Shown here piece after piece: positions 24,956-34,141 of a DNA stretch of 64,000 bases. Position numbers and translations under genes: made by a program. A model generated the notes under the pieces. It was not told the origin of the DNA. It saw only the letters and a program-made list of their open reading frames with translations, and did no database searches. The stretch is from Sporosarcina pasteurii (GTDB lineage Bacteria; Bacillota; Bacilli; Bacillales_A; Planococcaceae), in the NCBI RefSeq assembly GCF_041295575.1, contig NZ_CP160452.1, positions 1,798,001 to 1,862,000 on the forward strand, written 5' to 3'. Numbering within the stretch: position 1 is the stretch's first letter; every line of letters starts with the position of its first letter.

Positions 24956-26233
24956 TCAGTCTGCTTTTGTCGTTTTCTGCGCTTCCCCGGGAAATATTTT
25001 TCTTATTAACCTCATTTCCCGCTTTAGGAAATCTCTTTCTGCTCGAGTACGAAATCGTTTTGTCAGTTCTGAATCCTTATCAATAAAACTCATCGCATTT
25101 CTTGTTACTTCTAATGCCGCAGCTAAATTTTTCAATTTATGCTCCTGTAACTTCGCCACTTCCTCTAACGCAATGATTCTTTCTCTCCCGCCTAACTGTT
25201 TTGCTGCAATATTGAACGATTGTACAGCTTTATCGTATGCTTCATTCCTTTTTAAAATGAACCCATAATGATAATGCGACATCGCATGGTCTGAACCGTA
25301 TTTTTCAATGACCTCTTTAAAGAAGTACGCGCTATCGTCATAATGTTTCAAATCAGCAAACCATTTGCCGATATTTGTATGTGTAATTGCCGTTTCGGGA
25401 ATTGTTGTCTCCAAGATTAGATTCGTCGCACGAATATAAAGTGTTACAAGGGAAAGGATATCCCATTCATTATGTTTAAGCACTTTCATTAATGTTTCTG
25501 CCTGCCCACTTTTCACCGCATCTTGATAAATAATCGGGGCTAAATGGCCCGGGATATCTCCTTCGCGGTAAAAGTGCAGCTGTTTTTCTTCTATGGACGT
25601 AAGTTTAAATGTATCTAACTCAGCTTTCCATACACGTCTTGCCCCGTGAAGTAAATCAATTTGATGATGGGTTAACAGCTTCGGGAGCTTTTGGCGATTC
25701 ATCGTCCATCTAGTTTCTACTTGAGGTAAATCAAAACTTTTTCCGTTATACGTAATAAGCGTCATTTCCTCTTTCCATAACTTTGAGGCATATAAAAAAG
25801 CCGCTTCATGATCAGGTCCTGGTAGAACGTATTGGGTCATCCGAAATCCATTCTCCACTTGCTCCATGAATCCAAGCAAAAAAATAAGCGTTCCCGCTCC
25901 CTTTAGCCCTGTTGTTTCTGTATCAAAAAAAACAAGCTTATTTGTGCCTTTTGGGGCTAACGGATGTTCACGATCAAAACGTTTCCACTTTTCTAGTGTT
26001 GACTGCAGATCACCTATTTTTTTATTTCCGTGGTAATAAGTTTCGTCATATTCCACAATCCGTTTATAAACAACCCCAAACTGATTCTCTTCCTTGATTA
26101 ATCCTGTCTTCAACCAATTCTTTTCGTAAGGTGGCGCAGGAGGAATTACCGGATCACGTTTTGTTTTCTTTGTTGGCTTTGGCTTTTTAGTGAGCATTTT
26201 TTTCATTGCCATTAACTTTTGTTCATAGGACAC
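24956..26233 (-). CDS. mrfB: Mitomycin repair exonuclease MrfB (YprB)
   Basis: DEDD-type 3'-5' exonuclease that works with helicase MrfA on mitomycin C adducts and crosslinks in B. subtilis. The 425-residue protein has a basic N-terminus, an RNase H-like exonuclease domain (about 98-270; first catalytic pair D104/E106 in FFDTETTGL, later YNGKSFDLP and NEWDILSL), and a C-terminal TPR-like part (about 285-400). The start is a GTG inside the end of mrfA (11-base overlap), with AGGGGG 8 bases upstream, so translation is coupled. A striking inverted repeat follows the stop. Confidence 0.88.
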   Translation of the reverse strand: MSYEQKLMAMKKMLTKKPKPTKKTKRDPVIPPAPPYEKNWLKTGLIKEENQFGVVYKRIVEYDETYYHGNKKIGDLQSTLEKWKRFDREHPLAPKGTNKLVFFDTETTGLKGAGTLIFLLGFMEQVENGFRMTQYVLPGPDHEAAFLYASKLWKEEMTLITYNGKSFDLPQVETRWTMNRQKLPKLLTHHQIDLLHGARRVWKAELDTFKLTSIEEKQLHFYREGDIPGHLAPIIYQDAVKSGQAETLMKVLKHNEWDILSLVTLYIRATNLILETTIPETAITHTNIGKWFADLKHYDDSAYFFKEVIEKYGSDHAMSHYHYGFILKRNEAYDKAVQSFNIAAKQLGGRERIIALEEVAKLQEHKLKNLAAALEVTRNAMSFIDKDSELTKRFRTRAERDFLKREMRLIRKIFPGEAQKTTKAD

Positions 26234-28496
26234 GCCTTTCGCCCCCTGTTACTGCATAAAGAAGTGAAATGACATCATTTTTTACGCTAATTTCACTTTC
26301 CTGCGCACCGATACAAACCGGACACCCGTGATCACATAGACAACTTTCTATATGCTCAGCTGCTTGTTCTAGTAATTCATACCAGCGTTTATAAATTTTT
26401 TCACTTAAGCCGATACCGCCTGGATAACTATCATAAATAAAAAAGGTCGGTTTTTTTGTATGCACAGCTTTAACTTGTGGCATTACATGAATATCCGATC
26501 GGTCACATCTTACAAATAATGGAATAAAAGATTGAATTGCATAAGCTGTTCCGGTCATCGCATCTGTTAACTTTGCTTCAGACCACCCTTCCGGAACATC
26601 AAAAGCATACCAGGTTCCTGTCGTATGTAATTCTACAGCAGGGAGCGATATAGGTCCTGACCCGATATTATCATGGGTGCCGAATCGAATTTTCTTGAAA
26701 ATCGTGGTCATCGCAAGAACTGCTAAATCACCGTAAGCAGTCGTATGCTGCTCGAACTGCGTCGATTCATCTTCATTCATTACTTTTACTTCTACTGCTA
26801 AATTTGCGTCAGTGAAGTAATCTACATCGACTTCCGTGACATATGCTTTCTTTTCTTCCCAATCTAATTCTTCTACTTGGTATTGAGTTCCTTGGTGAAT
26901 ATAAATGGCTTCTTCATGAAGTAAGGTAAGCGCGCTAAAGCGGTCCATTTCACCAATAACAGTTGTTTCTTTTGGTGTTGTTCTATCAATAATGACGACA
27001 TTTTCTTGCGCCGCAGAGCGAAGGCTTATATTGTTTGCAGGAAACTGGTCCGTCATCCAATGCCACTTCTCTGATGTTTGAATTAAAACCCCTTCACTTT
27101 CTAAGAATGCTAGTAATTGTTGCACTTCAAATTCCCCGTATGCCTCATCCATCGTAAATGGTAATTCAAATGAAGCGCATTTCAAATGGTCCATGAGGAT
27201 AAACATATTATCGGGATGAATTCTTGCTTCTTCTGGTGCTTGACCAAGAAGGTAATCAGGATGTTCGATAATATATTGATCGAGCGCGGTAGACTGAGCG
27301 ACATAAATAATTAAAGCTTCATCTTGTCTTCTCCCTGCCCGTCCTGCTTGTTGGAGTGCACTTGCAATATTTCCTGGATATCCCGTCATAATACAAGCTT
27401 GCAGCTGTCCGATATCGATGCCAAGTTCAAGTGCATTCGTACTGACAACCGTTTTAATGTTGCCTTCTCGTAAACCTTTTTCAATCTTTCTTCGTTCTGA
27501 AGGCAGATACCCGCCTCTATACCCCATTACGGTCTCGTCAAACAATTTTTTCTTCGTTAACTCTTTCATATACGTGACGAGCATTTCTACTCTGACGCGA
27601 CTTTTCGCAAAGACAATCGTTTGGACGCCTTCTCTGTAGAGCAATGAAGCAAGATCGCGAACTTCGAGCGCCGCGCTTCTACGAACACCAAATGTCGGAT
27701 GGATAATCGGTGGATTATAAAAGATGAAATGTTTTCTTCCAGCCGGTGCCCCGTTATTTGAAATTAAGCGCATCTCTGTATTCGTCAATGACTTGGCTAG
27801 TTCTGCGGGATTCGCGATGGTTGCTGACGTACAAATAAAGACAGGATCACTCCCGTAATAGTTACATATCCGCTTTAATCTGCGTAATACATGTGCCACA
27901 TGACTGCCGAAAACACCTTTATAGGTATGTAGTTCATCGACGACGATATACTTTAAATTTTCAAATAAAGATACCCATTTTGTATGATGTGGCAATATCC
28001 CAGAATGGAGCATATCTGGATTTGTTAATACGATATGCCCCGACTTTCTCACTTTCGTACGGAGTCCTGGTGCAGTGTCTCCATCATACGTATAGCTTAA
28101 AATGGTTTCTTCACTCGCTTCAATGAATCCATGCAAATCTGCTAACTGATCTTGTGCAAGAGCTTTTGTAGGAAAAAGATAAATCGCTCTCGAGGAGGAA
28201 TCTTCCAAAATACTTTGTAAAACCGGTAAATGATAACAAAGTGATTTTCCTGACGCTGTTGGGGTAACAGCAGTAATCGATTGTCCATTATAGGTTGCAT
28301 CGAATGCTTCGCGTTGATGACTGTAAAGCTGCTCAATTCCTTTAGTGGCTAAGGCTTTACGAATAGATCGATGTAATACATTTGGAAACTCGCTGTATGA
28401 AGCCGGCTTCTCCTCAATCGTTCTATGATGCATGACGTTTCTGGAAAAGTCCGGGTCCGTTCGCAATGTTTCTAACACTGTATGAATCGATGTCAT
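26223..28496 (-). CDS. mrfA: Mitomycin repair helicase MrfA (YprA)
   Basis: Hel308-like superfamily 2 helicase of 757 residues. Motif I TPTASGKS lies near 80-87, motif II VDELHTY, motif VI QQAGRAGRRQ. The C-terminal DUF1998 domain ends in a four-cysteine group (C719, C721, C725, C728 in CLCDHGCPVC). B. subtilis MrfA is a 3'-5' helicase in a nucleotide-excision pathway independent of UvrABC; this sequence has the full domain set. The ATG overlaps the yppE stop (ATGA), and mrfB overlaps its own 3' end. Confidence 0.93.
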   Translation of the reverse strand: MTSIHTVLETLRTDPDFSRNVMHHRTIEEKPASYSEFPNVLHRSIRKALATKGIEQLYSHQREAFDATYNGQSITAVTPTASGKSLCYHLPVLQSILEDSSSRAIYLFPTKALAQDQLADLHGFIEASEETILSYTYDGDTAPGLRTKVRKSGHIVLTNPDMLHSGILPHHTKWVSLFENLKYIVVDELHTYKGVFGSHVAHVLRRLKRICNYYGSDPVFICTSATIANPAELAKSLTNTEMRLISNNGAPAGRKHFIFYNPPIIHPTFGVRRSAALEVRDLASLLYREGVQTIVFAKSRVRVEMLVTYMKELTKKKLFDETVMGYRGGYLPSERRKIEKGLREGNIKTVVSTNALELGIDIGQLQACIMTGYPGNIASALQQAGRAGRRQDEALIIYVAQSTALDQYIIEHPDYLLGQAPEEARIHPDNMFILMDHLKCASFELPFTMDEAYGEFEVQQLLAFLESEGVLIQTSEKWHWMTDQFPANNISLRSAAQENVVIIDRTTPKETTVIGEMDRFSALTLLHEEAIYIHQGTQYQVEELDWEEKKAYVTEVDVDYFTDANLAVEVKVMNEDESTQFEQHTTAYGDLAVLAMTTIFKKIRFGTHDNIGSGPISLPAVELHTTGTWYAFDVPEGWSEAKLTDAMTGTAYAIQSFIPLFVRCDRSDIHVMPQVKAVHTKKPTFFIYDSYPGGIGLSEKIYKRWYELLEQAAEHIESCLCDHGCPVCIGAQESEISVKNDVISLLYAVTGGERRVL

Positions 28497-28858
28497 TTTC
28501 CTTCTCCTTCCCTTTCCAATGCATCAATAAAAGTTTTCAGCGTATATTCTGCAGACTGGATAGATTGCACAAATCGCTTCAATCCCGTTTTTTTGTAAAA
28601 AGATTGAACGATAAATTGTTTCATCCCATCAGTAAGTGTTTCAATTTGTACAGGATGGGTATATTTAGGCTTTGCTACTTTTATCCATTCGTAGGATTCT
28701 TCTGCCCATTCATCTAATAAAGCATGATATTTATCTGCATAAGGTTTTACTTCATTAAAAAAATCTGGTTCTCTATCTTGTTCTCTCATGTCTGTATGCC
28801 GTTGGCGACATTCTGCGCAGACAGCAAGTAGTATTTCACACTTTTCTATTAAACTCAT
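28493..28858 (-). CDS. yppE: DUF1798 protein YppE
   Basis: A 121-residue helical cytoplasmic protein of the DUF1798/YppE family (KCEILLAVCAECRQRH, YADKYHALLDEWAEESYEWI, FVQSIQSAEYTLKTFIDALE), structurally a four-helix bundle with no known function. ATG at 28856-28858 (AAAGGTG upstream) is preferred over a GTG one codon earlier. Its stop overlaps the mrfA start, placing it in the repair operon; a role in mitomycin repair is a guess from position only. Confidence 0.8.
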   Translation of the reverse strand: MSLIEKCEILLAVCAECRQRHTDMREQDREPDFFNEVKPYADKYHALLDEWAEESYEWIKVAKPKYTHPVQIETLTDGMKQFIVQSFYKKTGLKRFVQSIQSAEYTLKTFIDALEREGEGK

Positions 28859-29032
28859 CACACATCACCTTTCTGAGTCCTACTGTCATTTTAACAGATT
28901 CTAGGGTGGTTCACCAACAGTTAACGAACGTGCATTCCTCCAACTTTAAATTTTTCTTTATCATTTTGAAACTTTGTTGTTATTCGTCCGTCTTATGCTT
29001 ATGGTATGATTAGTAGATGTGAGGTGATGGAG

Positions 29033-29644
29033 ATGACGATACGTTATCCGAATGGGAAACGATATAGGCCAGTTAGAGCGGCGACGGAGCGTCAAATTGT
29101 GCACAATGATACGTATAGTAATCGAGGGAAAACCTTAGAGGATGAACTGAACGATTCCAATGAATACTATCTAAGTAGAAACATTGCTGTCATCCATAAA
29201 AAACCAATACCGATACAAGTAGTCAATGTAAATTATCCATCTCGCAGTGCGGCAGTAATTACCGAAGCTTATTATCGGACACCGTCAACAACAGATTATA
29301 ACGGCGTATGGAATGGAAAATATATTGACTTTGAGGCGAAAGAAACGAAAAGTAAAACCTCTTTTCCACTTCAAAATATACATGCTCATCAAGTGGAACA
29401 TATGAAACGTGTACAGGAACAACATGGCATTACATTTTTAATTATTCGTTTTTCATCACTAGATCGATACTTCATCGTTCCCTATGAAATGATGATGCAA
29501 AAGTGGACTAGAATGAAAGATGGCGGAAGAAAATCGATTCCACTCAAAGAGTTCGAACAAGAAGCCATTGAAATTAAAATCGGTTTAATGCCAACGATAG
29601 ACTATTTGAAAGGTATCACTACATTAATGAACAATGAAGAGTAA
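29033..29644 (+). CDS. recU: Holliday junction resolvase RecU
   Basis: RecU cleaves Holliday junctions and helps RecA and RuvAB in recombination. The 203-residue protein begins MTIRYPNGKRY and contains the resolvase core NRGKTLEDELN, YNGVWNGKYIDFEAKE (catalytic D, ExK) and SFPLQNIHAHQ. The frame is open upstream to 29006, but ATG at 29033 follows GAGGTGATGGAG and matches the family start. ponA follows 23 bases after its stop, the conserved recU-ponA operon of Bacillales. It is transcribed divergently from yppE-mrfA-mrfB. Confidence 0.95.
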   Translation: MTIRYPNGKRYRPVRAATERQIVHNDTYSNRGKTLEDELNDSNEYYLSRNIAVIHKKPIPIQVVNVNYPSRSAAVITEAYYRTPSTTDYNGVWNGKYIDFEAKETKSKTSFPLQNIHAHQVEHMKRVQEQHGITFLIIRFSSLDRYFIVPYEMMMQKWTRMKDGGRKSIPLKEFEQEAIEIKIGLMPTIDYLKGITTLMNNEE

Positions 29645-29667
29645 ATGATTGAAAGGCAGGAAACAAT

Positions 29668-32271
29668 ATGAGCGATCAAATAAATTCAAGAACAGAACGA
29701 CGAAGGGCTCAACAACAAAACAACAAAAATCAAAAACCCAGAAACAATAAAGGTCTAATTAAAAAAATCTTTTTAGCACTCGTTGCAATTGGGTTTATCG
29801 GACTGATTAGTGGTTTAGGTTTATTTGCATTTTACGCAAGTTCAGCACCTAAACTAGACGAAGAATTACTTCGAGATCCATTATCATCCGAAATTTTATA
29901 TGCGAATGGCGAACTGATGTATACAACCGGCTCAGAAAAACGGGAATATGTGAATTACGAAGATATCCCCAAATTAATGGAAGATGCTATTCTCGCAACT
30001 GAGGACGTACGTTTTTATAAGCACCATGGAATGGATTTTTACCGATTAGGCGGTGCAGTAATTGCAAACTTTAAAAGAGGATTCGGTTCAGAAGGCGCAA
30101 GTACGTTAACACAGCAGGTCATTAAAAACTCTTTTCTAACACATGATAAAACACTAAAAAGAAAAGCACAGGAAGCATGGCTGGCTTTTCAATTGGAAAG
30201 AAACTACGAAAAAGAAGAAATCTTTGAAATGTATTTCAATAAAATTTTAATGTCAGGTAACCAATACGGTTTTGGCACGGCTGCCGATTATTTTTACGGC
30301 AAAAAATTAGATGAACTAGAATTACATGAAGTTGCTATGCTAGCTGGACTTCCTCAAAGTCCAAATGGATATAACCCTTACAATAATCCTGAACGTGCAG
30401 AAAAACGAAGAAATATTGTTTTATCTTTAATGCATCAGCATAAAAAAATTACAAAAGAAGAAATGGAAGCAGCACAAGCAACCGATGTAACGTCTACCTT
30501 GCGTCCAGAAGAAGAAAGAGTTGCAAACAACTTTAAGTACCCTATCTTACTTGATGTTGTTCTGAATGAGTTGGAACAAGCTGGGTACGGTGACATTATT
30601 AATGATGGTGTACAAATTCATACGACATTCAATCCATCAGCGCAACGAATTGTTGAGGAAAGTATTAATAATCCAAGTATTTATGTCGACGATAAAATTC
30701 AATCAGGAATGACAGTACTGGATACACAAACAGGTGGGATTGTTGCAATTGGTTCGCGCGACTATTCATATGGTACAAACTTTGCCCGCCAAGAAAAACG
30801 GCAACTCGGCTCAACGATGAAACCGATTTTATCTTATGGACCGGCGATTGAATATTTAAATTGGTCAACTGGTCAGGTTGTTGTAGATGAGCCTTATAAG
30901 TATCCAAACGGAAAATCTCTAGGCAATGCTTATCCTGGTTTTAAAGGTCCCATGACAATACGCGAAGGACTTTATCAATCTAGTAACGTAACTGCAGTTA
31001 AAACATTCAAAGAAGTAGATAAAAATGACGCAATGAGCTTTGCAGCCAAGTTAGGTATCAAACTAGGAGATGCCCATGAAGCATCAGCACTTGGCGGAAC
31101 CACAGAGGAATTTTCAACAGTTGATCTTGCAGGCGCATATGCAGCATTCGGAAATAACGGTGTTTATACAAAACCGTATTCTATTAATAAAATTGTCATG
31201 CGTGACGGTAAAACAGAAAAAAACTTGAAACCTAAATCGGTTGTGGCGATGAAAGATTCCACCGCATATATGATAACGGATATGCTAAGGGATGTCTTTA
31301 CAAAACCAGGGGCAACAGGACAGAATGCAAATGTACCTGGTCTCGATATCGCAGGTAAAACAGGTACAACGAACGAAGCAAGAGATTCTTGGTTTGTAGG
31401 CTATTCTACACGCTATACAGTCGCTGCATGGGGCGGATATAAAGACCGAACACCGATGACTAGTTGGCAAGGACAAAGGATGATACCAAGAGATTTATTT
31501 AAAGGAGTTATGAAAGATATTTCAGCTAATATCGAAACACCACGTTTCCAAAAGCCATCTTCTGTAGAAGAAGTCGAAGTTGTGTACCTTTCTAACCCAT
31601 TAATGAAAGCAAGTCCAGCAATTCCTGCAAGTATGAAACGAACAGAATTATTCGTAAAAGGCTCTGTGCCACAAGAAGTAGCTAAACCAGAAGTTGTATT
31701 AAATGCACCGTCTAATTTAAGCGCTACATTCAATGAAGAAAATGAGTCCATCACGTTAACATGGGAACATGAAAGCCCTGATTCAGAACTGATTGAAGGC
31801 GATGTTGAATTTATAGTAAGTGCGAATATTGACGGCGGCGAAACAATAGAAGTGGCTAGAACAAAAGAATTTGCCTTAGCATTCACCGATGTCAATCGTG
31901 GGTCAACCTACACCTTTAGCGTTGTCGCTTCAGTCGGTGAACTGAAGAGTGATGCCATTTCTACGACGCTCAAAGTTGATGGTGAAGAGGAAGTAATTCC
32001 TGAAGAAGAGCCCGAAGAAGAACCTGAAACAAATCCTGATGAAGAGAATACACCACCTGAAGAAGATAACAATGGAAAGTCGCCAGGTGAAGATGGAAAT
32101 CAAGGGAATAACGGGAATAATGGCGACAATGGCAACAACGGAAATAATGGAAGTCAAGGAAATTCCGGAAATAATAATGAAGGAAACCGGGAAGATGAGG
32201 AGCAGGGCGCCGACACAGGCACTCCCCCGGATGATGAAATCAATGATGAGAACGAGGATGAACAACCTTAA
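29668..32271 (+). CDS. ponA: Class A penicillin-binding protein PBP1A/1B
   Basis: Bifunctional peptidoglycan synthase, membrane-anchored. The 867-residue protein has a basic cytoplasmic tail, membrane helix (about 33-57), glycosyltransferase domain with the catalytic Glu in ATEDVRFYKHHG (E112), and transpeptidase domain with STMK (S382), SSN (438-440) and KTGTT (564-568). A fibronectin type III-like domain (about 670-765) and a low-complexity tail rich in Glu/Pro then Asn/Gly follow; the repeated AATGG codons look like slippage-prone DNA. B. subtilis PonA has a similar tail. AGGA precedes the ATG. GpsB, encoded nearby, controls its position. Confidence 0.96.
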   Translation: MSDQINSRTERRRAQQQNNKNQKPRNNKGLIKKIFLALVAIGFIGLISGLGLFAFYASSAPKLDEELLRDPLSSEILYANGELMYTTGSEKREYVNYEDIPKLMEDAILATEDVRFYKHHGMDFYRLGGAVIANFKRGFGSEGASTLTQQVIKNSFLTHDKTLKRKAQEAWLAFQLERNYEKEEIFEMYFNKILMSGNQYGFGTAADYFYGKKLDELELHEVAMLAGLPQSPNGYNPYNNPERAEKRRNIVLSLMHQHKKITKEEMEAAQATDVTSTLRPEEERVANNFKYPILLDVVLNELEQAGYGDIINDGVQIHTTFNPSAQRIVEESINNPSIYVDDKIQSGMTVLDTQTGGIVAIGSRDYSYGTNFARQEKRQLGSTMKPILSYGPAIEYLNWSTGQVVVDEPYKYPNGKSLGNAYPGFKGPMTIREGLYQSSNVTAVKTFKEVDKNDAMSFAAKLGIKLGDAHEASALGGTTEEFSTVDLAGAYAAFGNNGVYTKPYSINKIVMRDGKTEKNLKPKSVVAMKDSTAYMITDMLRDVFTKPGATGQNANVPGLDIAGKTGTTNEARDSWFVGYSTRYTVAAWGGYKDRTPMTSWQGQRMIPRDLFKGVMKDISANIETPRFQKPSSVEEVEVVYLSNPLMKASPAIPASMKRTELFVKGSVPQEVAKPEVVLNAPSNLSATFNEENESITLTWEHESPDSELIEGDVEFIVSANIDGGETIEVARTKEFALAFTDVNRGSTYTFSVVASVGELKSDAISTTLKVDGEEEVIPEEEPEEEPETNPDEENTPPEEDNNGKSPGEDGNQGNNGNNGDNGNNGNNGSQGNSGNNNEGNREDEEQGADTGTPPDDEINDENEDEQP

Positions 32272-32292
32272 TTTAAAATAAGTATCCATTAA

Positions 32293-32325
32293 AAAAGCTG
32301 CAATCTATATGTGATTGCAGCTTTT
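32293..32325. terminator. Terminator between ponA and ypoC
   Basis: AAAAGCTGCAATC and GATTGCAGCTTTT form a perfect 13-bp stem with a 7-base loop between convergent genes; A and T runs on both sides make it work in both directions. Confidence 0.9.
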
Positions 32326-32352
32326 AATTTAAAATTATTCGTAAATGGTTGA

Positions 32353-32685
32353 TCAATGAGTCACGGATAGTCGAGCTGCTTTCTTTCTTGTTTCATCAAA
32401 TAAAGCAGATAATTGAACAAAGGCATACCGGCTATGTATTTGTTTTTTAATAAATTCAAGTCGCTCACTACCGTTTAACGGTAGTAAAATATACTCATTT
32501 TTTCCAGTCAGGTCATTTATTTCGGTTCCACCATACTCCAATAATTGGATATACTGTTGAATTGATTGTTCCATTTGCTCGATTTTTCCTGGATTGTTTT
32601 CCTCATACATTTGTTCAATTGCTTCTTTCACATTGTCCCACGGCTCAAAATAAGGTTTTAGTAAGTCTTTAGAAAAGCGATTCAT
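32353..32685 (-). CDS. ypoC: YpoC family protein
   Basis: A 110-residue helical cytoplasmic protein matching the YpoC family by length, composition and position after nth (PYFEPWDNVKEAIEQMY, LTGKNEYILLPLNGSERLEF). Function is not known. The ATG lies 4 bases after the nth stop, with AAGGAG directly adjacent to it, an unusually tight spacing; coupling to nth translation is likely. It is the last gene of dnaD-nth-ypoC. Confidence 0.8.
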   Translation of the reverse strand: MNRFSKDLLKPYFEPWDNVKEAIEQMYEENNPGKIEQMEQSIQQYIQLLEYGGTEINDLTGKNEYILLPLNGSERLEFIKKQIHSRYAFVQLSALFDETRKKAARLSVTH

Positions 32686-32689
32686 CTCC

Positions 32690-33340
32690 TTATGCCCTCG
32701 CCTTCATCCGTTTTTTTCCTTCTCTACAAATCGATAACAATGGACAAACGTCACAGCCAGGATTTTGCGCTTTACAATGATATCTTCCAAAGAAAATAAT
32801 TTGATGATGTGTGTCTGTCCAATTGTCTTTTGGTGTCCAACGCATTATTTTCTCTTCAACAGCTAGCGGTGAATCTTTCCAGCGATTCATCCCTAATCTT
32901 TTCGCTACCCTCTCGACATGTGTGTCAACAGCTAATGCCGGAATACCGAATGCATTGGAGACAACGACATTCGCTGTCTTCCTACCTACCCCTGGAAAAG
33001 TCATTAATAAATCCCGATCTGCAGGCACCTCTCCGCCGTATTCATCAATCAGCAATTGGCTAAGCGCTTGAATATTTTTAGATTTGTTGCGATATAATCC
33101 AATCGACCGGATATCGTTTTGTAATTCTTCAATTTCTACGGCTACGTAATCTTCCGGAGTTTTATATTTTTTAAACAACTCTGCGGTAACACGGTTCACG
33201 AGTACATCTGTACATTGTGCAGAAAGAAGCGTTGCAACTAATAATTCAAAAGCGTTATCATGGACTAATTCACAATGCGCATCAGGAAACATTTCCGCAA
33301 ATTGTTCAAGGCAAAATTCCCAGTTCTTCTTCGTTAACAT
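32690..33340 (-). CDS. nth: Endonuclease III (DNA glycosylase/AP lyase)
   Basis: Removes oxidised pyrimidines and cleaves the abasic site. The 216-residue protein has the helix-hairpin-helix TFPGVGRKTANVV with catalytic K121, the catalytic Asp D139 in AVDTHVERV, and the 4Fe-4S ligands C189, C196, C199, C205 in C-x6-C-x2-C-x5-C spacing. AGGGGG precedes the ATG. It sits between dnaD and ypoC as in B. subtilis. Confidence 0.96.
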   Translation of the reverse strand: MLTKKNWEFCLEQFAEMFPDAHCELVHDNAFELLVATLLSAQCTDVLVNRVTAELFKKYKTPEDYVAVEIEELQNDIRSIGLYRNKSKNIQALSQLLIDEYGGEVPADRDLLMTFPGVGRKTANVVVSNAFGIPALAVDTHVERVAKRLGMNRWKDSPLAVEEKIMRWTPKDNWTDTHHQIIFFGRYHCKAQNPGCDVCPLLSICREGKKRMKARA

Positions 33341-33349
33341 GTTATCCCC

Positions 33350-34060
33350 CTACTCTCGCTCTTCCAACCAATTATAAAAGGGTACTCTTTTCACCCTCAC
33401 AGTTTTCTCTTGTTCTGATGGTCGAACACCAGTCGTTCTGAATTTTTTAGCCTGACGTTCAACATCTGCCATTGATTTTACATTTTTCTTTTTCCACTCA
33501 AATAAAATACGGTCAATGTATCGAAGACTCACTTTTTGTGCAATTACAGCTTCCCTAAGTGCCGCCCGAATGATATCAGTAGAGTGTCCGTCTTCATCGA
33601 GCCACATCGAAATTGATTCTGTTTCCATTGGAGATAAAAAGCGTCCGAATTCTTGCTCAAATAACTTGAATAACTCGCCTTCCTCAATTTTATCTTCCTG
33701 TTCTTCCTCTTCTTCTTTCACAAGAATTTTCTTATCGGTTAAACGATTCCATAACGGCGAGAGTGAAAACACTTCATGTAGCACGCCTTGTTCATCGCGA
33801 CTTTGCACAATTTGAAGAAAACCGCGCTGCATTAGTCTTTGTAAAATAACCGTTACTTCATTTTCTGTTAAATGCATTCGATTTGCAAAGTCTTTAGGCG
33901 TCGGGAATAGGTTTCCTTCTGCTCGAAAAGCTGTCATTTGCATAATCAGCATCGCATCTAGGTCTTCAATTTGAAGCTGTTTATAATTGTGAAAAAAGAG
34001 CTGTGAAATATTGACACTTCCCTGTTCAATCCACAGATGGAGTCTTTCGTCTGGTTGCAT
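33350..34060 (-). CDS. dnaD: Replication initiation/restart protein DnaD
   Basis: Primosome component that remodels DNA at oriC and stalled forks with DnaB and DnaI. The 236-residue protein has an N-terminal winged-helix domain (about 15-100; MHLTENEVTVILQRLMQRGF), an acidic linker (EEEEEQEDKIEE) and the DnaD-like C-terminal domain (about 130-215; FEQEFGRFLSPMETESISMW, RYIDRILFEWKKKNVKS). The frame extends ten codons upstream; ATG at 34058-34060 has AAGGAG 7 bases upstream. The terminator behind asnS lies just before it, so dnaD has its own promoter or relies on readthrough. Confidence 0.94.
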   Translation of the reverse strand: MQPDERLHLWIEQGSVNISQLFFHNYKQLQIEDLDAMLIMQMTAFRAEGNLFPTPKDFANRMHLTENEVTVILQRLMQRGFLQIVQSRDEQGVLHEVFSLSPLWNRLTDKKILVKEEEEEQEDKIEEGELFKLFEQEFGRFLSPMETESISMWLDEDGHSTDIIRAALREAVIAQKVSLRYIDRILFEWKKKNVKSMADVERQAKKFRTTGVRPSEQEKTVRVKRVPFYNWLEERE

Positions 34061-34091
34061 AGCTATACTCCTTTTTATATAAATCGTCAAT

Positions 34092-34122
34092 AAAATCGGT
34101 GAAAAAAATTTCCACCGATTTT
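34092..34122 (-). terminator. Terminator behind asnS
   Basis: AAAATCGGTG and CACCGATTTT form a perfect 10-bp stem with an 11-base loop, 20 bases after the asnS stop. Confidence 0.85.
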
Positions 34123-34141
34123 ACAAGAGTTTCTATTTAAA

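Noticed and set aside
31930-32289. Minus-strand ORF of 119 codons opposite the ponA tail
   Set aside because: It is a shadow of the low-complexity Glu/Asn/Gly codons of PonA and has no ribosome site.
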